Shown piece by piece: positions 35,201-47,200 of a DNA stretch of 64,000 nt. The DNA is from Sabellastarte sp. h YS-2021 (lineage: Eukaryota; Annelida; Polychaeta; Sabellida; Sabellidae). The DNA lies in assembly GCA_964017235.1 (NCBI GenBank), contig OZ024929.1, positions 23,309,464-23,373,463 of the forward strand, given 5' to 3'. Made by a program: the position numbers and the translations under genes. The notes below the pieces were generated by a model. That model was not told the origin of the DNA and searched no databases. It was given only the letters and a program-made list of their open reading frames with translations. How positions within the stretch are numbered: position 1 is the first letter of the stretch; the number at the start of each line of letters is the position of its first letter.

Positions 35201-38200
35201 ACTGAACAATGCCTTTACAAGAGTTGCCAAGTCTTCTTCTGTTTCAGCTCAACCGCCTTCACGCCCCATTGCCCAGGATACCCTTAGGAAGTGGGAGAAG
35301 GCGGCTAAGGAATCGAGTTATATATGCAACCAATCCGCTGGATTCAACCGTTGCATTACCAAGATACAAGACAGTGTCCAAGAACAGCTGAAGATCTTAC
35401 AAACAGAATTAGGAAAGGGTAAATCTTCCAGCAAGGCTCAGTCAGCATTGGACGAGTTGCATTACTTGACTTCGTTCAATCAAAATGTGAGTTTTGCGGT
35501 AGGAAAATCACTTCAACATCTCTCGGACTTCACCTTTGTCCAGATGGCCAATTTAACTTTGGTCCGCAGAGACTCATACTTGGAACATTTAAAAACAGAA
35601 GTGAAACCAGACACGTTTTCCGCCTTGAGAAATTGCCCTCTGAACACTCATGCTTTGTTTCCAGATGCGGTCATACGCAAAGCGGAAGATGAAATTCAAC
35701 AATTTGAAACCATAAAGCGTACCAACCAGCCCGGTCCGGGCCGCGGTGGGTTCGCCGGTAACCATAAAAAGCAAAACAGATTCCAACCCTACCCCCCTAA
35801 CTGGAAGCAAGGACAGGAATCTACTCAAACCGGTGCTTCCGCAGGAAAAGACATGCCCGCCTGGAAGTCCTTTGGGGGACGTGGTAGGTCTAGAGGCAGA
35901 GGAAGGGGAGGTCAGCCCGGTCGCGGCACCCGCCCTCCTAGGGATCAAGGGCAGTATAAATGACAATTATTGTGTTCCAAACCCGGTGCCAGTGGCCCGG
36001 TCAGAGATAAATGTCATAAATGTACGAGAACAAAACTTTTCTGTGTCTTTTCAACAACCTGTGTTTTGTCCTGTTGCCAGTCCTGTACCTTTTGTCTTAA
36101 ATGTAAGAGGGCAGTCACAAAAGAAAGACGCAAGTCCCTCGTCAAGAGTGAAGCAAGAAATAAAGTTTGTCAAAGATGCTTTTTCTGTAGATCATTGCGT
36201 TTTTGCCCCCATTGCTCCAAATGTCCTCAATGTTGTCAATGCTCATCTGATAGGGGGACGTCTCCAAAAATTTTGGCAGAAGTGGTCCCTCCTAGGTTCA
36301 AATCCGAGAGTAGTGTCCATTTTGAAGGATGGCTACATTCTCTCGTTCAAAATCAGACCTCCACTAGTAAGGGACCCTCTGATAGTCAGTGGTTATGCAA
36401 ACCCCCTCAGGAACCTCTACCTGAAGGAGGCTTTGTAGGCATTACTGCAAAAGGAGGCAGTAGAGATGGTGAGGGTTCGAACATCTCTAGCCTTCTTCAA
36501 CCGACTGTTCATAGTTCCAAAACCAAACCAGAAATGGCGACCAGTCTTGGACCTCAGTGCTCTAAACAAATTTTTGAGCGTAAAAACATTCAAGATGGAA
36601 ACCCCGGAAACAATTCGGATTTCCCTGCAACAGGGGGAATGGGTGACATCGCTGGATTTCAGCGACGCCTATTTCCACATTCCAGTCCATGTGAAGTCCC
36701 GGAAATACCTCAGGTTCCATTTCCAAAATCAGTCCTATCAGTTCCGGGCTCTTCCCTTTGGCCTCTCCACAGCTCCCATGGAGTTCACTTGTGTGGTCAA
36801 AGAGGTGAAGCTAATGGCTCAATCCCGGGGTATAAGGATCCACCAGTACCTAGACGACTGGTTGATTCGAGCCCCTACCAAAGAATCCTGCCACCAGGGC
36901 ACTCAATCCCTCCTCGCCCTTTGCCAGGAATTGGGTTGGATAATCAACGTACAAAAATCAGAACTAGAACCCAAACAGATTTTCGAGTTCGTGGGTTACA
37001 AGTACGATCTCTCCCAGGGACTGGTCTTACCGACCCAGAATTGGTGGGAGTCGATCCTTCAAAAGTTGGAATCCATCCTATCCAAACCAAGTTGCTGAGT
37101 CAGGAACTTCATGTCCCTGATAGGCCTACTTACAGCGACGGAAAAACAGGTTCCCCTGGGGAGACTCCACATGAGAACCATCCAGTGGCACCTAAAACGA
37201 CATTGGAGAGTTCCGGAATCCCTGGAAAAGGAGATTCCTGTGCCAAGGTCACTTCACCCACACCTTCTATGGTGGACCAAGGAGACAAATGTCTTAACAG
37301 GACAACCTTTACATCCCTTGAGTCATGCCGTTCAGATCTTTACCGACGCCTCAAAAGAAGGCTGGGGTGCTCATTTAGGAGACGTCACAGCAAGAGGCGA
37401 TTGGTCAGTTCCAGAAAGTCATCTTCACATAAATTTCCTGGAACTAAAAGTGGTCCTACTAGCCTTGAAAAGATTCCAGTCCTTGGTACAAGGCAAAGTA
37501 GTTCTAGTTGCCACAGACAACACCACGGTTGTGGCATACATCAACAAGGAAGGAGGTATGAGGTCAGGCTCACTTTGTGCCCTTCTATGGCGACTCCTGT
37601 GTTGGTGCAATCTGAGACAGGTAGTCCTAAGGGCCAGGCACATCCCTGGTCGTCTGAATGTGATTGCAGACAAATTGTCTCGTCAAGGCCAAGTCATTCA
37701 GACAGAATGGTCCCTTCACCAGGAGGTCTTCGACCTCCTGACTCAGACCTGGCACCGTCCCCAGGTGGACATGTTTGCAACAAAGTACAATTGCAAACTA
37801 GACCAGTATGTGTCTCCAGTGCCGGACCCCAGGGCTTGGGCAGTGGACGCCCTGACAGTCTCTTGGGAAAACCTGGACATGTATATCTTCCCCCCAGTAT
37901 CGTTGCTGGGCAAGGTGGTCAGCAAACTGTCGGACCATCTTTACAAGAGAGTGATCCTAATAGCTCTGGGTTGGCCCAACATGCCATGGTTCTGGGACCT
38001 GGTGGAACTGTCGGCTCAGATCCCTCTTTGCCTACCCAACCATCCCGACCTAGTGACACAGCCATTCAACAAGGCACGTCACAGGAATCTGACCAACCTA
38101 AACCTACACGCCTGGCTCCTAGAGCCGAGGCTATCAAGGAGCAAGGCTTCTCTAGCCCAGTGGCGTCACGAATTGAGGCTCCTCAAATAAGTTCAACCAG

Positions 38201-41200
38201 AACAGTCTATGAGGCAAAGTGGGCCGTTTTTGTCAGATGGTGTGAATCAAGTCAGGTGGACTTCAGGTCTCCATCTGTCAAACAGATAGCAGATTTTCTC
38301 CTGCATCTTTTTCAGGAGAAGAATCTCCAACCCAGTACCATTGATGGTTACAGATCAGCCATTGCAGACAAATTGGGCAATTCTTCTTTGAATGTGAGTA
38401 AAGATGAAAACCTAACTCGCCTTTTGGACAGTTTTCATAGAGATAGACCAAAGGGTAGACGAGGAATCCCTTCATGGAATCTTTCTCTGGTCTTACATCA
38501 GCTTACAAAAGCCCCATTTGAGCCTCTCAGAAAGGCCTCATTAAAACATCTGACCTTTAAGACAGTGTTCCTCCTCGCTCTGGGTTCTGGAAAGCGTAGG
38601 AGTGAAATACACGCTTGGCTGAACAAAAATATTAGGCACCAAGCTGACTGGACCAAGGTGTCCCTTTACCCTTCACCAAGTTTTTTTGGCTAAAAATCGC
38701 TTAGCAAAAGAGGGGCCAGAGTGCGTGGCTCCAGTGGTTATACCAGCCCTGGCTCCTACTCTGGACAAATCCTTGAGGGAAGATAGGTCACTCTGCCCAG
38801 TTCGAGCTTTGCGCTACTATCTGGACAAGACTCAAGATCGCAGACAAGGAAAGGAGCTGGTTTTTGTCTCCTTCAAAAAGGGTTTCACGAAGGATATTTC
38901 TCCTGCTACGATCTCATCTTGGATCAAGCAGACGGTTATCCTTTGCTACGATCTATCAGATCAGGAATCTCTAACCCTTCATCAGGTGAAGGCGCATGAC
39001 GTTAGAGCCTTCGCGGCTTCAAAAGCCTTTCAGGTGGCATTTCGCTAGACCAGATCTTAGCTGCATGCCACTGGAAATCCCACAACACCTTTACTCAGTT
39101 CTATCTTAAAGATGTGGCGTGGGCAGATTCGGAGCTTTTTCACCTAGGTCCAGTGGTGGCTGCGCAGCAGATCCACCAGTGAACCTTATAGGCTCCTAGT
39201 TTGTAAATAATGTACATAATAGTTAAGGTTTTTTACTAGTTTGCCTGAGGCTATTAGTATGAGACCTTTATTCCACTCTTACGGTCTCAATGGAATCCCT
39301 AGGACTGAACTCTTCTCTCTTCCTCCTCTCAGAGTAGAAAAAAAGGGGGGGGGGGAGGAGAAATGGCACTGCTCGGTAACTTAAGGAGCAGTTTTTGAGC
39401 TTCTTTATCAACCGGGCCAGAGGTTACGTGGCTAAGTATAGAGTTCCTTCTAGTCCTCAAGAAGCTGCCCTCCTTCCACTGGGTAGTTATTCTAGCTATC
39501 ATCTGTTAGGTAAGGTGTATTAACGCAATGAAATTGCAAATTTTAATTAGTAAATTAAATTTTTATTAGTTAATACCTTACCTAACAGACGGGAGATTCC
39601 CACCCGGCCTTCCCCGCTTTTCAGCTTCCATTACCTAATTTGGGGACGAAAAAGATGCTATGACGTCACGTCCCTCTGGCGAATAAAGCAGGAACTAGGC
39701 CACCTGGCGAGTGGATTGGAGTGTACCGGTCCGGCCGGAGGTGAAACTCAGGACGTCTTTTTCTGGCGTTTGGCGGGACCGGCTGGCGCCGGACAATAGC
39801 TATCGTCTGTTAGGTAAGGTATTAACTAATAAAAATTTAATTTACTAATTAAAATTTGCAAATTAGTAGTATTAGATTAATGTGTCCGACGTCTGTCTGT
39901 CCATCCACATTTTTGTTTCCAGACTCTAACTCAAAAATGATTTGTCCAATCGAATTTAAACTTGACAATGACATACATCACCATCATAGCTAGGTTCCTT
40001 TTGAAATTGGTGTAATTCCGTCCGTTCATTTGGCTGTTTTTTGTCCATATGTCCGTCCACATTTTCGTTTCCGGACTCTAACTCAAGAACACTCTGTCCA
40101 ATCGAATTCAAGCTTGATAGGGACATACATCATAGCTAGGATCCTTTCAAAATTGGTGTTTTTATTGCGTTAATACATCCTATCCAATGGACAATTGCTT
40201 TACCGGTCGGCGCGACCGGTCCCGCCAAACGACAGAAAAAGTCATTCTGTATAAAATACCGGCAGGACCAGTCACAGAGTGTACATTCGCCAGGTGTCGC
40301 CTCGTGCATACTTCCTATCTAGACAGAATGACGTCACGGCGTCTTTTTCATTTGGCGCGAGAGTGTACGGACGTGTTTTTTGCAGTGTGTGTGTAACGCT
40401 AGAATTTTAAAGACTACTACCAACTTTCATTTTATTTTACACTATAAAGAATATTTATTGCTTCTGGAGTTGTTATGGCGTCCCCTGGACAAAAGAGAGG
40501 GTCGTGTGGCCATGTTATGGCTCTGTTTGATTCGCATCTTAAATGTGCACGCTGCCGTGATAAGGGTATTGGTGACGACCCTTGTGTTAAGAAGAAACAG
40601 TGCCAGATTTGTGACAATCTATCTGAACAACAGAAGCTACAGTTGGCCACCCCTACCTACAGGGTGAGAAAAGAACTTCAGAAGAAATCTAGCTCTCCCT
40701 CCCATTCCGTAGACCCAGCTGACGTTACTGTTATACAGAAGGTTGAGAGCAAGGGTGACGTTAGTGATAGAGGCGAAACTCCCAGTAAAAAGGCCAAAAA
40801 GTCCTCTCACAAGTCCCCTACCAAGAAGAAACCCAGCAAAACGCCTGTTGATTTCCAGTCTGACGTGAAATGTATGGACGATAAGTGGTCAGAGCGTTTT
40901 GCCCGCCTAGAGGCTTTATTCCTTGCAAAGAGCTTCCAAGTTCCGGTTGAACCGGTCAAGGGTACAGAAGTAGTGGTTTCTGATAGGCCTTTCATCCCAC
41001 CTTCTGACCAGTCTACTAGTGTTACCGGTGAGAAGCAGCTTCCCGGTGCAGCCAGCAAGAAAGATGTTGTGACAGCCACCCGACCTGTTGAGGTCCCCGG
41101 TGCTGTGCTGGCCACCCAGCCTGTTGAGGCTCCTGGTGCTGCACCCGTTCATCTAACTGAGCAGACGTCTAATCTCCCTGCAGCAGTGCACAGATCCGAG

Positions 41201-44200
41201 GTCCAGCCCCCAGGTCCTGCTGCTCAACCGGTTACATCTCTCTCTCAACAATCCAGCTCTTTAACCGGTACTACAGTTCCCCTTGAGGAACCGGAAATGC
41301 TTACAGATCACCTTAGTGACAGGCCGTCCAGTTTGGCTGATGAGGGTGAAATTTCTGACTTGGGTTCTACAGGTCAAGATCATGAGGATTTCTCTGAGGT
41401 GGATCAAGCGCTTACTGCTGAGCAGAATTATAGGGAAACGTTGAGAGGTGTTAGGTCGTTCATGGCTTGGAATGACATTCCGGAATTTGATTCCTCATCT
41501 GGCTCACAGGACGGCAACCCCTTTACCGGTTCAAAAATTTCTCACACCGGAAAAGTATCTGAAAGTTCCGGTTGATGAATGGTTATGCAGGAAAATGGAG
41601 AAGCTCAACATAACCGTTCAAGAAGGATATCCATCACGTACTTCTGAAAATGCCGGACTATCTAGAGACCAGTTTGTTAAACCACCTAAGACTCTGAGAT
41701 GGTACAACATGCATTGTGAAAAGAAAGATTTTTCCCGGTCAAAAGTTTATAATTGGACTAATGAACCGGCCAGATTAAACAGTACTTTTTCCAGGATAGC
41801 AAACAGATCTCTGCCTTCTGCACCAGCTTCTAGACCCGTATCCCAGGACAGTTTAAGGAAGTGGGAACGTGCTGAACGTGATCAATCCTATATGTGTAAT
41901 CAAGCTGCAGCTTTTAGCCGGTGTCTCACCAAAGTTCAAGACAATATGGTGGCTCAGTTAAAGTTAATCCAAAGTGTAACTTCCAAAGGGAAATCCGCTT
42001 CAAAGATCACCCAGGCTGCTGACGAATTGGACTTCTTAGTTACCTTCAATCGCAGCATCACACAAGCAATGGCTCGCACCATGCAAGATTTGTCAGAGGG
42101 GGTGTTTGTTAATGTGGCCAACTTGACACTTGCTAGACGTGACAGCTATCTGGATTTCCTCAAGATTGGCATAAAGCAAGATACCTTAACTTCTCTGAGA
42201 ACTGCCCCACTTCATCTCAGTGCTTTGTTCCCCGACCACATTATCTCCAAAGCTGAGGAAGAAATCAGACATTTCGAGGACAAACGTACTGCAGGCCCCT
42301 CTACCAGATTGGAAACAACTGGGAAACAGAAGGCGTGGTCAGAGATCCCACCGGGGCAGGGGTGCCTCTTCATTTGTCCCACGACCTGCCAAGACACAGA
42401 AGCAATATAAATGACAGTTACTGTGTTCAGCCTGTGACCGGAATTTTAATGCCTTGTCAAGCCGGTCAGACAGGGGCTTCTGTGTCAAGTGTAATGAGAG
42501 ATCAAAAGTTAAAAGTGACCGGAAAGGACTGTTTTTCAAAGACAAGAACTCAGTTACCTGTGTCTTATCATGTTGTTTCTCATGTACCTTTTGCAGGAGG
42601 GTCGCCGCAAAAGAAAGGCATAATTCCCGAACGTCAAAGATTAATAAAATCTGTGAAAGGTGTTTCCTGTGTAAATCACTTGAGTTCTGTACAAAATGTC
42701 ACAAATGTCCCACTTGTTGTACCACATCCTCCTGTAGGGTCAAGATTGCACAAGTTTTGGGAAAAATGGGCAGCCCTAGGCGTCAACCCCAAAGTGGTTT
42801 CAGTCCTCAAAGAGGACTACATCCTACCCTTCCGGTCCAGGCCTTATCTGACAAGAGAACCGACAATAACAAGCTGTTATGTAGATCCCCACAGGAACAG
42901 CTACCTGTTGGAGGCATTGCATCAGCTCTTAAACAAGAATGCGGTAGAACTAGTACAAAATCCACAATCCCTGGGGTTTTACAACTGGTTGTTCCTTGTA
43001 CCAAAACCCAACAACCGGTGGCGCCCCATCTTGGATCTGAGCAAATTAAACAATTTTCTAAAAACCCAAACTTTCAAGATGGAGACCCCAGAGACAATAC
43101 GGACCTCTCTCCAGACAGGAGAGTGGGTGACCTCCATAGACTTCAAAGACGTGTACTTCCATGTACCCATAAACAGTCAGTCCAGGAAGTACATTCGTTT
43201 TCACATCCAAGGCAAGACATATCAATTCAAAGCACTTCCATTTGGTCTGTCCACAGCTCCTATGGAGTTCACAGTGATAGCCAAAGAGGTCAAGTGGCTA
43301 GCCATGAGACAGGGTATAAGGATCCACCAGTGCCTAGACGACTGGTTGGTCAGGGCCAGGTCCCTCCAGGTTTGTCGTCAACAGACACAGAGCCTAATGA
43401 CACTTTGCAAGGACCTGGGATGGTTAGTGAATCAGGAAAAATCAGAGCTGGAACCGAAACAAATTTTCAATTTCGTAGGCTACCAGTTCGACCTGAAACA
43501 AGGCAGGGTCAGACCCACCCAAGAACGTTGGCAGGGTCTACAGGTCAAGATACGGGAGATATTAGCTTCCCCAGTGTGCCCGGTCCGGAACTTTATGTCA
43601 CTGATCGGGTTACTCACTGCCACAGAAAAACAGGTTCATATGGGCAGATTACACATGAGGCCTATACAGTGGCACCTCAAGAACAATTGGAGGATGCCGG
43701 AAACGTTGGAGAAGACCATTCCCATTCCAAGATCACTTCACCCACATCTGAAATGGTGGCTGGAGGAAGACAATGTTATCAAAAGTCAAACCCTACACCC
43801 TCTAGCACATGCTCTGCAAATCTTTACAGACGCATCAAAAGAAGGGTGGGGCGCTCACTTAAACGAACTTATGGCAAGGGGACGTTGGTCACTCCCAGAG
43901 AGCAAACTGCACATAAACTACCTAGAGTTAAAAGCAGTCCTTCTGGCCTTAAAAGAATTTCAGGCCCTCTGTGCAAACAAAGTGGTTCTCATAGCTACCG
44001 ACAACACCACGGTGGTAGCATATATAAACAAGGAAGGGGGAATGAAGTCGGGCCCACTGTGTGCCCTATTATGGAGGATACTAACATGGTGTGCCAGACA
44101 TCAAGTAATACTCAAAGCTCGACATATTCCCGGCCGTCTAAATGTTGTAGCCGACAAGTTATCCAGACTGGGTCAGACCATTCAAACAGAATGGTCCCTC

Positions 44201-47200
44201 AATCCAAGGCAATATGCGACCGGTGGCACAGACCCCAAGTGGACCTATTTGCCACCAGGTTCAACAACAAACTGCCACACTTCGTCTCCCCAGTCCCAGA
44301 CCCCCAAGCTTGGGCAGTGGATGCTCTCAGTCTGTCTTGGGAGGAACTAGACCCTTACGCCTTCCCACCAGCAGCCATCTTGGGCAAAGTGGTGGAGAAG
44401 CTCCAGGACTACCCCTGCAACAGAATAATTCTGATTGCTCCAGGGTGGCCCAACATGCCCTGGGTTTGGGACCTGGTAGCAATGTCAAGCCAGATCCCAC
44501 TGTGTCTGCCCAGCATACCCAATCTAGTGTCTCGGCCATTCCTTCACAGGAACCTGTCGAATCTGAACCTGCATGCCTGGCTCCTAGAGCCTCAGCAATC
44601 AAGGAACAGGGTTTCTCTGAGGCAGTGGCAGCACGAATTGAGGCTCCTCAAAGAGGATCAACCAGATCTGTCTATGAGGCAAAGTGGTCCATTTTTACAA
44701 AGTGGTGCATCAGTAATCAGGTGGACTTCAGAGCACCACCTCTAAAGGCTATAGCTGATTTCCTACTGTACTTGTTTCAGGAAAGGAAATTACAACCAGG
44801 CACAATAGATGGTTATAGATCAGCCATTGCTGACAAATTGGGTAATGTACCAGTAAATGTCAGCAAGGATGAAAATCTCACCCGTCTCCTGGATAGTTTC
44901 CATAGAGACAGACCCAAGGGTAGGAGGGGTATACCCTCCTGGAACCTGTCCCTGGTCTTACACCAGCTGACAAAAGCACCCTTTGAACCCCTTAAGGAGG
45001 CCTCCCTAAAACACTTGACCTTCAAGACTGTTTTTCTGATGGCCCTAGGTTCGGGTAAACGCAGGAGTGAGATCCATGCCTGGCTTCACAAGAACATCAG
45101 ACACCAGTCAGACTGGTCTAAGGTGTCCTTGTACCCCTCACCCAGCTTTCTGTCCAAGAATCAGCTGGCCAAGGAGGGTCCAGAGAGTGTGGCCCCGGTA
45201 GTTGTCCCAGCCCTGGCCCCTACTCTGGATAGATCACTCAAGGGTGACAGATCACTATGTCCAGTTAGAGCCTTGCGTTACTATTTGGACAAGACCTCAG
45301 ATCTCAGGCAAAACAAAGAACTAGTCTTTGTCTCCTTCAAGAAAGGTTTTGACAAAGATATCTCGCCTGCCACCATATCCTCATGGATCAAACAGACTGT
45401 GATCCTATGTTATGAGCTCTCTGACCAGCAAGCCCTCACTCTACATCAGGTTAAAGCCCATGATGTAAGGGCTTTTGCTGCATCCAAAGCTTTCCAATCT
45501 GGAACCTCTTTGGACCAAATCTTGTCAGCTTGCCACTGGAAATCTCACAACACCTTCACACAATTCTATTTGAAGGATGTGGCCTGGGCTGACTCAGAGC
45601 TTTTCCATTTAGGGCCGGTTGTGGCTGCTCAGCAGATCCACTAACAAGGCCAATAATGAGGAGATATACTTGTAAATATGTACATAATGTATATACTCAT
45701 ACTTAGATAAGTATAAATCATTAAAAAAAAAAAACAAAAAAAAACTGTGACATGCTTCCTTTGGGAGGTTTATTTCTTGGGATTGAACTCATCCCTCTCT
45801 TCCCTCCACTCAGAGCAGTAATGCTTAAACAAGAGGGGGGGAGCAGTGTCGGTTAATCCAACCGGTTAACCGGTGTTCTGGATACCGACTTAGGCCCTGT
45901 TGGGTTACCTGAATCAGGACTACCCAGGCCTCAACTTTGTTAGTTTTTGAGTTCACTCAAGTTTTCCTAGTAACTTACCCGCCAACCAAGCGGTAGTTAT
46001 TCAGCAATTGTCCATTGGATAGGATGTATTAACGCAATAAAATTGCAAATTTAATAAGTAAATTAAATACCCTATCCAATGGACAGACAAGGCCCTCCCA
46101 ACCTGCCCCGCTATCAGCTTACTAGGGGTCTAATAGGTTTAGACAACGAAAAAGACGCCGTGACGTCATTCTGTCTAGACAGGAAGTATGCACGAGGCGA
46201 CACCTGGCGAATGTACACTCTGTGACCGGTCCTGCCGGTATTTTATACAGAATGACTTTTTCTGTCATTTGGCGGGACCGGTCGCGCCGACCGGTAAAGC
46301 AATTGTCCATTGGATAGGGTATTAACTTATAAAAATTTAATTTACTTATTAAATTTGCAAAATTCTGTCTGTTCGTTTGTCAGTTTTTTGTCCGTTTGTA
46401 TGTCCATCAACATTTCTGGACTCGAACTCGAAAACGCTTTGTTCAATCGATCATCGATCCTTTCAAAATTGGTGTAATTCTGTCCTTTCGTTTGTCCGTT
46501 TGTCTGTCCATCCACATTTCCGTTTCCGGACTCTAACTCGAAAACGCTTTGTTCAATCAAATTCAAACTTGACAGGGACATAGATCACCACCATAGCTAG
46601 GTTCCTTTCAAAATTGGTGTAATTTCGTTCGTTTGTCCATTTGTCTGTCAACATTTCCGTTTCCAGACTCTAACTCGAAAACACTTTGTTCAATCGAATT
46701 CAAACTTCACAGAGAGATAGATCACCATCATAGCTAGGTTCCTTTCAGAATTGGTGTACTTCCATCTGTTTGTCCCTTTTTTGTCCGTTTGTCTGTCCAT
46801 CAATATTTCCTGCGCAACCCGCCTTTTTGGGCATCTCTGACCCTCTTGTCAATATTGTTTCCAGCATTTGCCAGGAAGAATTTTCCAAATAGTGTTGTAG
46901 TTTATCAGTTCCATGTGGTTTGATCATCAATATTTATGCATTAAAAGACTTATTGTGAGATTTTTCATGACATTTAATTGCTTTTATAGCCAGCTTGTAT
47001 TAAATTCATTTTCAGTTTGGTACATCTTATGTGTTAACAAAACAAGTTTTGATAACTGAAGGATTAGTAGTTGCAAAATTTTACCGTTTGAACAATATGT
47101 CAATATAGATCTAGTGGTAAGACGGCAAACTGGATAGTTGGTTTCTATTCAAGTTATATAAATGTACACGAAATCCGGTGACAAGTCCAAGAACCGGTTC

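Larger units (their letters stand above)
33716..39861 (+). mobile_element. DIRS-like tyrosine-recombinase retrotransposon 1 (6.1 kb)
   Basis: Has 172-bp inverted terminal repeats, an internal complementary region near the 3' end that copies both termini joined, and Gag, RT-RH and YR coding regions. It has no LTRs and no target duplication, as expected for DIRS elements, which integrate a circular DNA by tyrosine recombinase. Two nonsense codons in RT-RH and two frameshifts in YR make it inactive. It sits in NSMCE1 intron 5 in the sense orientation. Confidence 0.93.
40160..46361 (+). mobile_element. DIRS-like tyrosine-recombinase retrotransposon 2 (6.2 kb)
   Basis: Same architecture as DIRS 1, but diverged in sequence: 170-bp inverted terminal repeats, internal complementary region, Gag, RT-RH and YR. 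The insertion point is visible. Flanks GGTGT and AATTC are contiguous in neighbouring intact 145-bp units, so nothing was duplicated or lost. Gag carries two frameshifts and RT-RH one, but YR is open to its stop. It therefore cannot make all its proteins. It sits in NSMCE1 intron 5 in the sense orientation. Confidence 0.93.
33688..46824. mobile_element. Possible host element with 12-bp TIR and 145-bp satellite, split by two DIRS insertions
   Basis: AGGCGGGTTGCG at 33688-33699 is perfectly mirrored by CGCAACCCGCCT at 46813-46824. Apart from the DIRS elements, the content between them is a tandem array with a unit of about 145 bp (39862-40159 and 46362-46812). This fits a small satellite-bearing element later enlarged by DIRS insertions. 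The TIR is short, so the interpretation is tentative. Confidence 0.45.

Noticed and set aside
33716..39861. LTR retrotransposon or retrovirus-like identity for the RT elements
   Set aside because: There are no LTRs, protease or DDE integrase. Inverted ends, an internal complementary region and a tyrosine recombinase place them in DIRS.
42454..44745. Treating the 763-codon frame of DIRS 2 as one ordinary gene
   Set aside because: It combines the Cys-rich region, the overlap frame and, after a deletion, the RT-RH C-terminus. It is a product of frame shift, so it was split between the RT-RH and YR entries.
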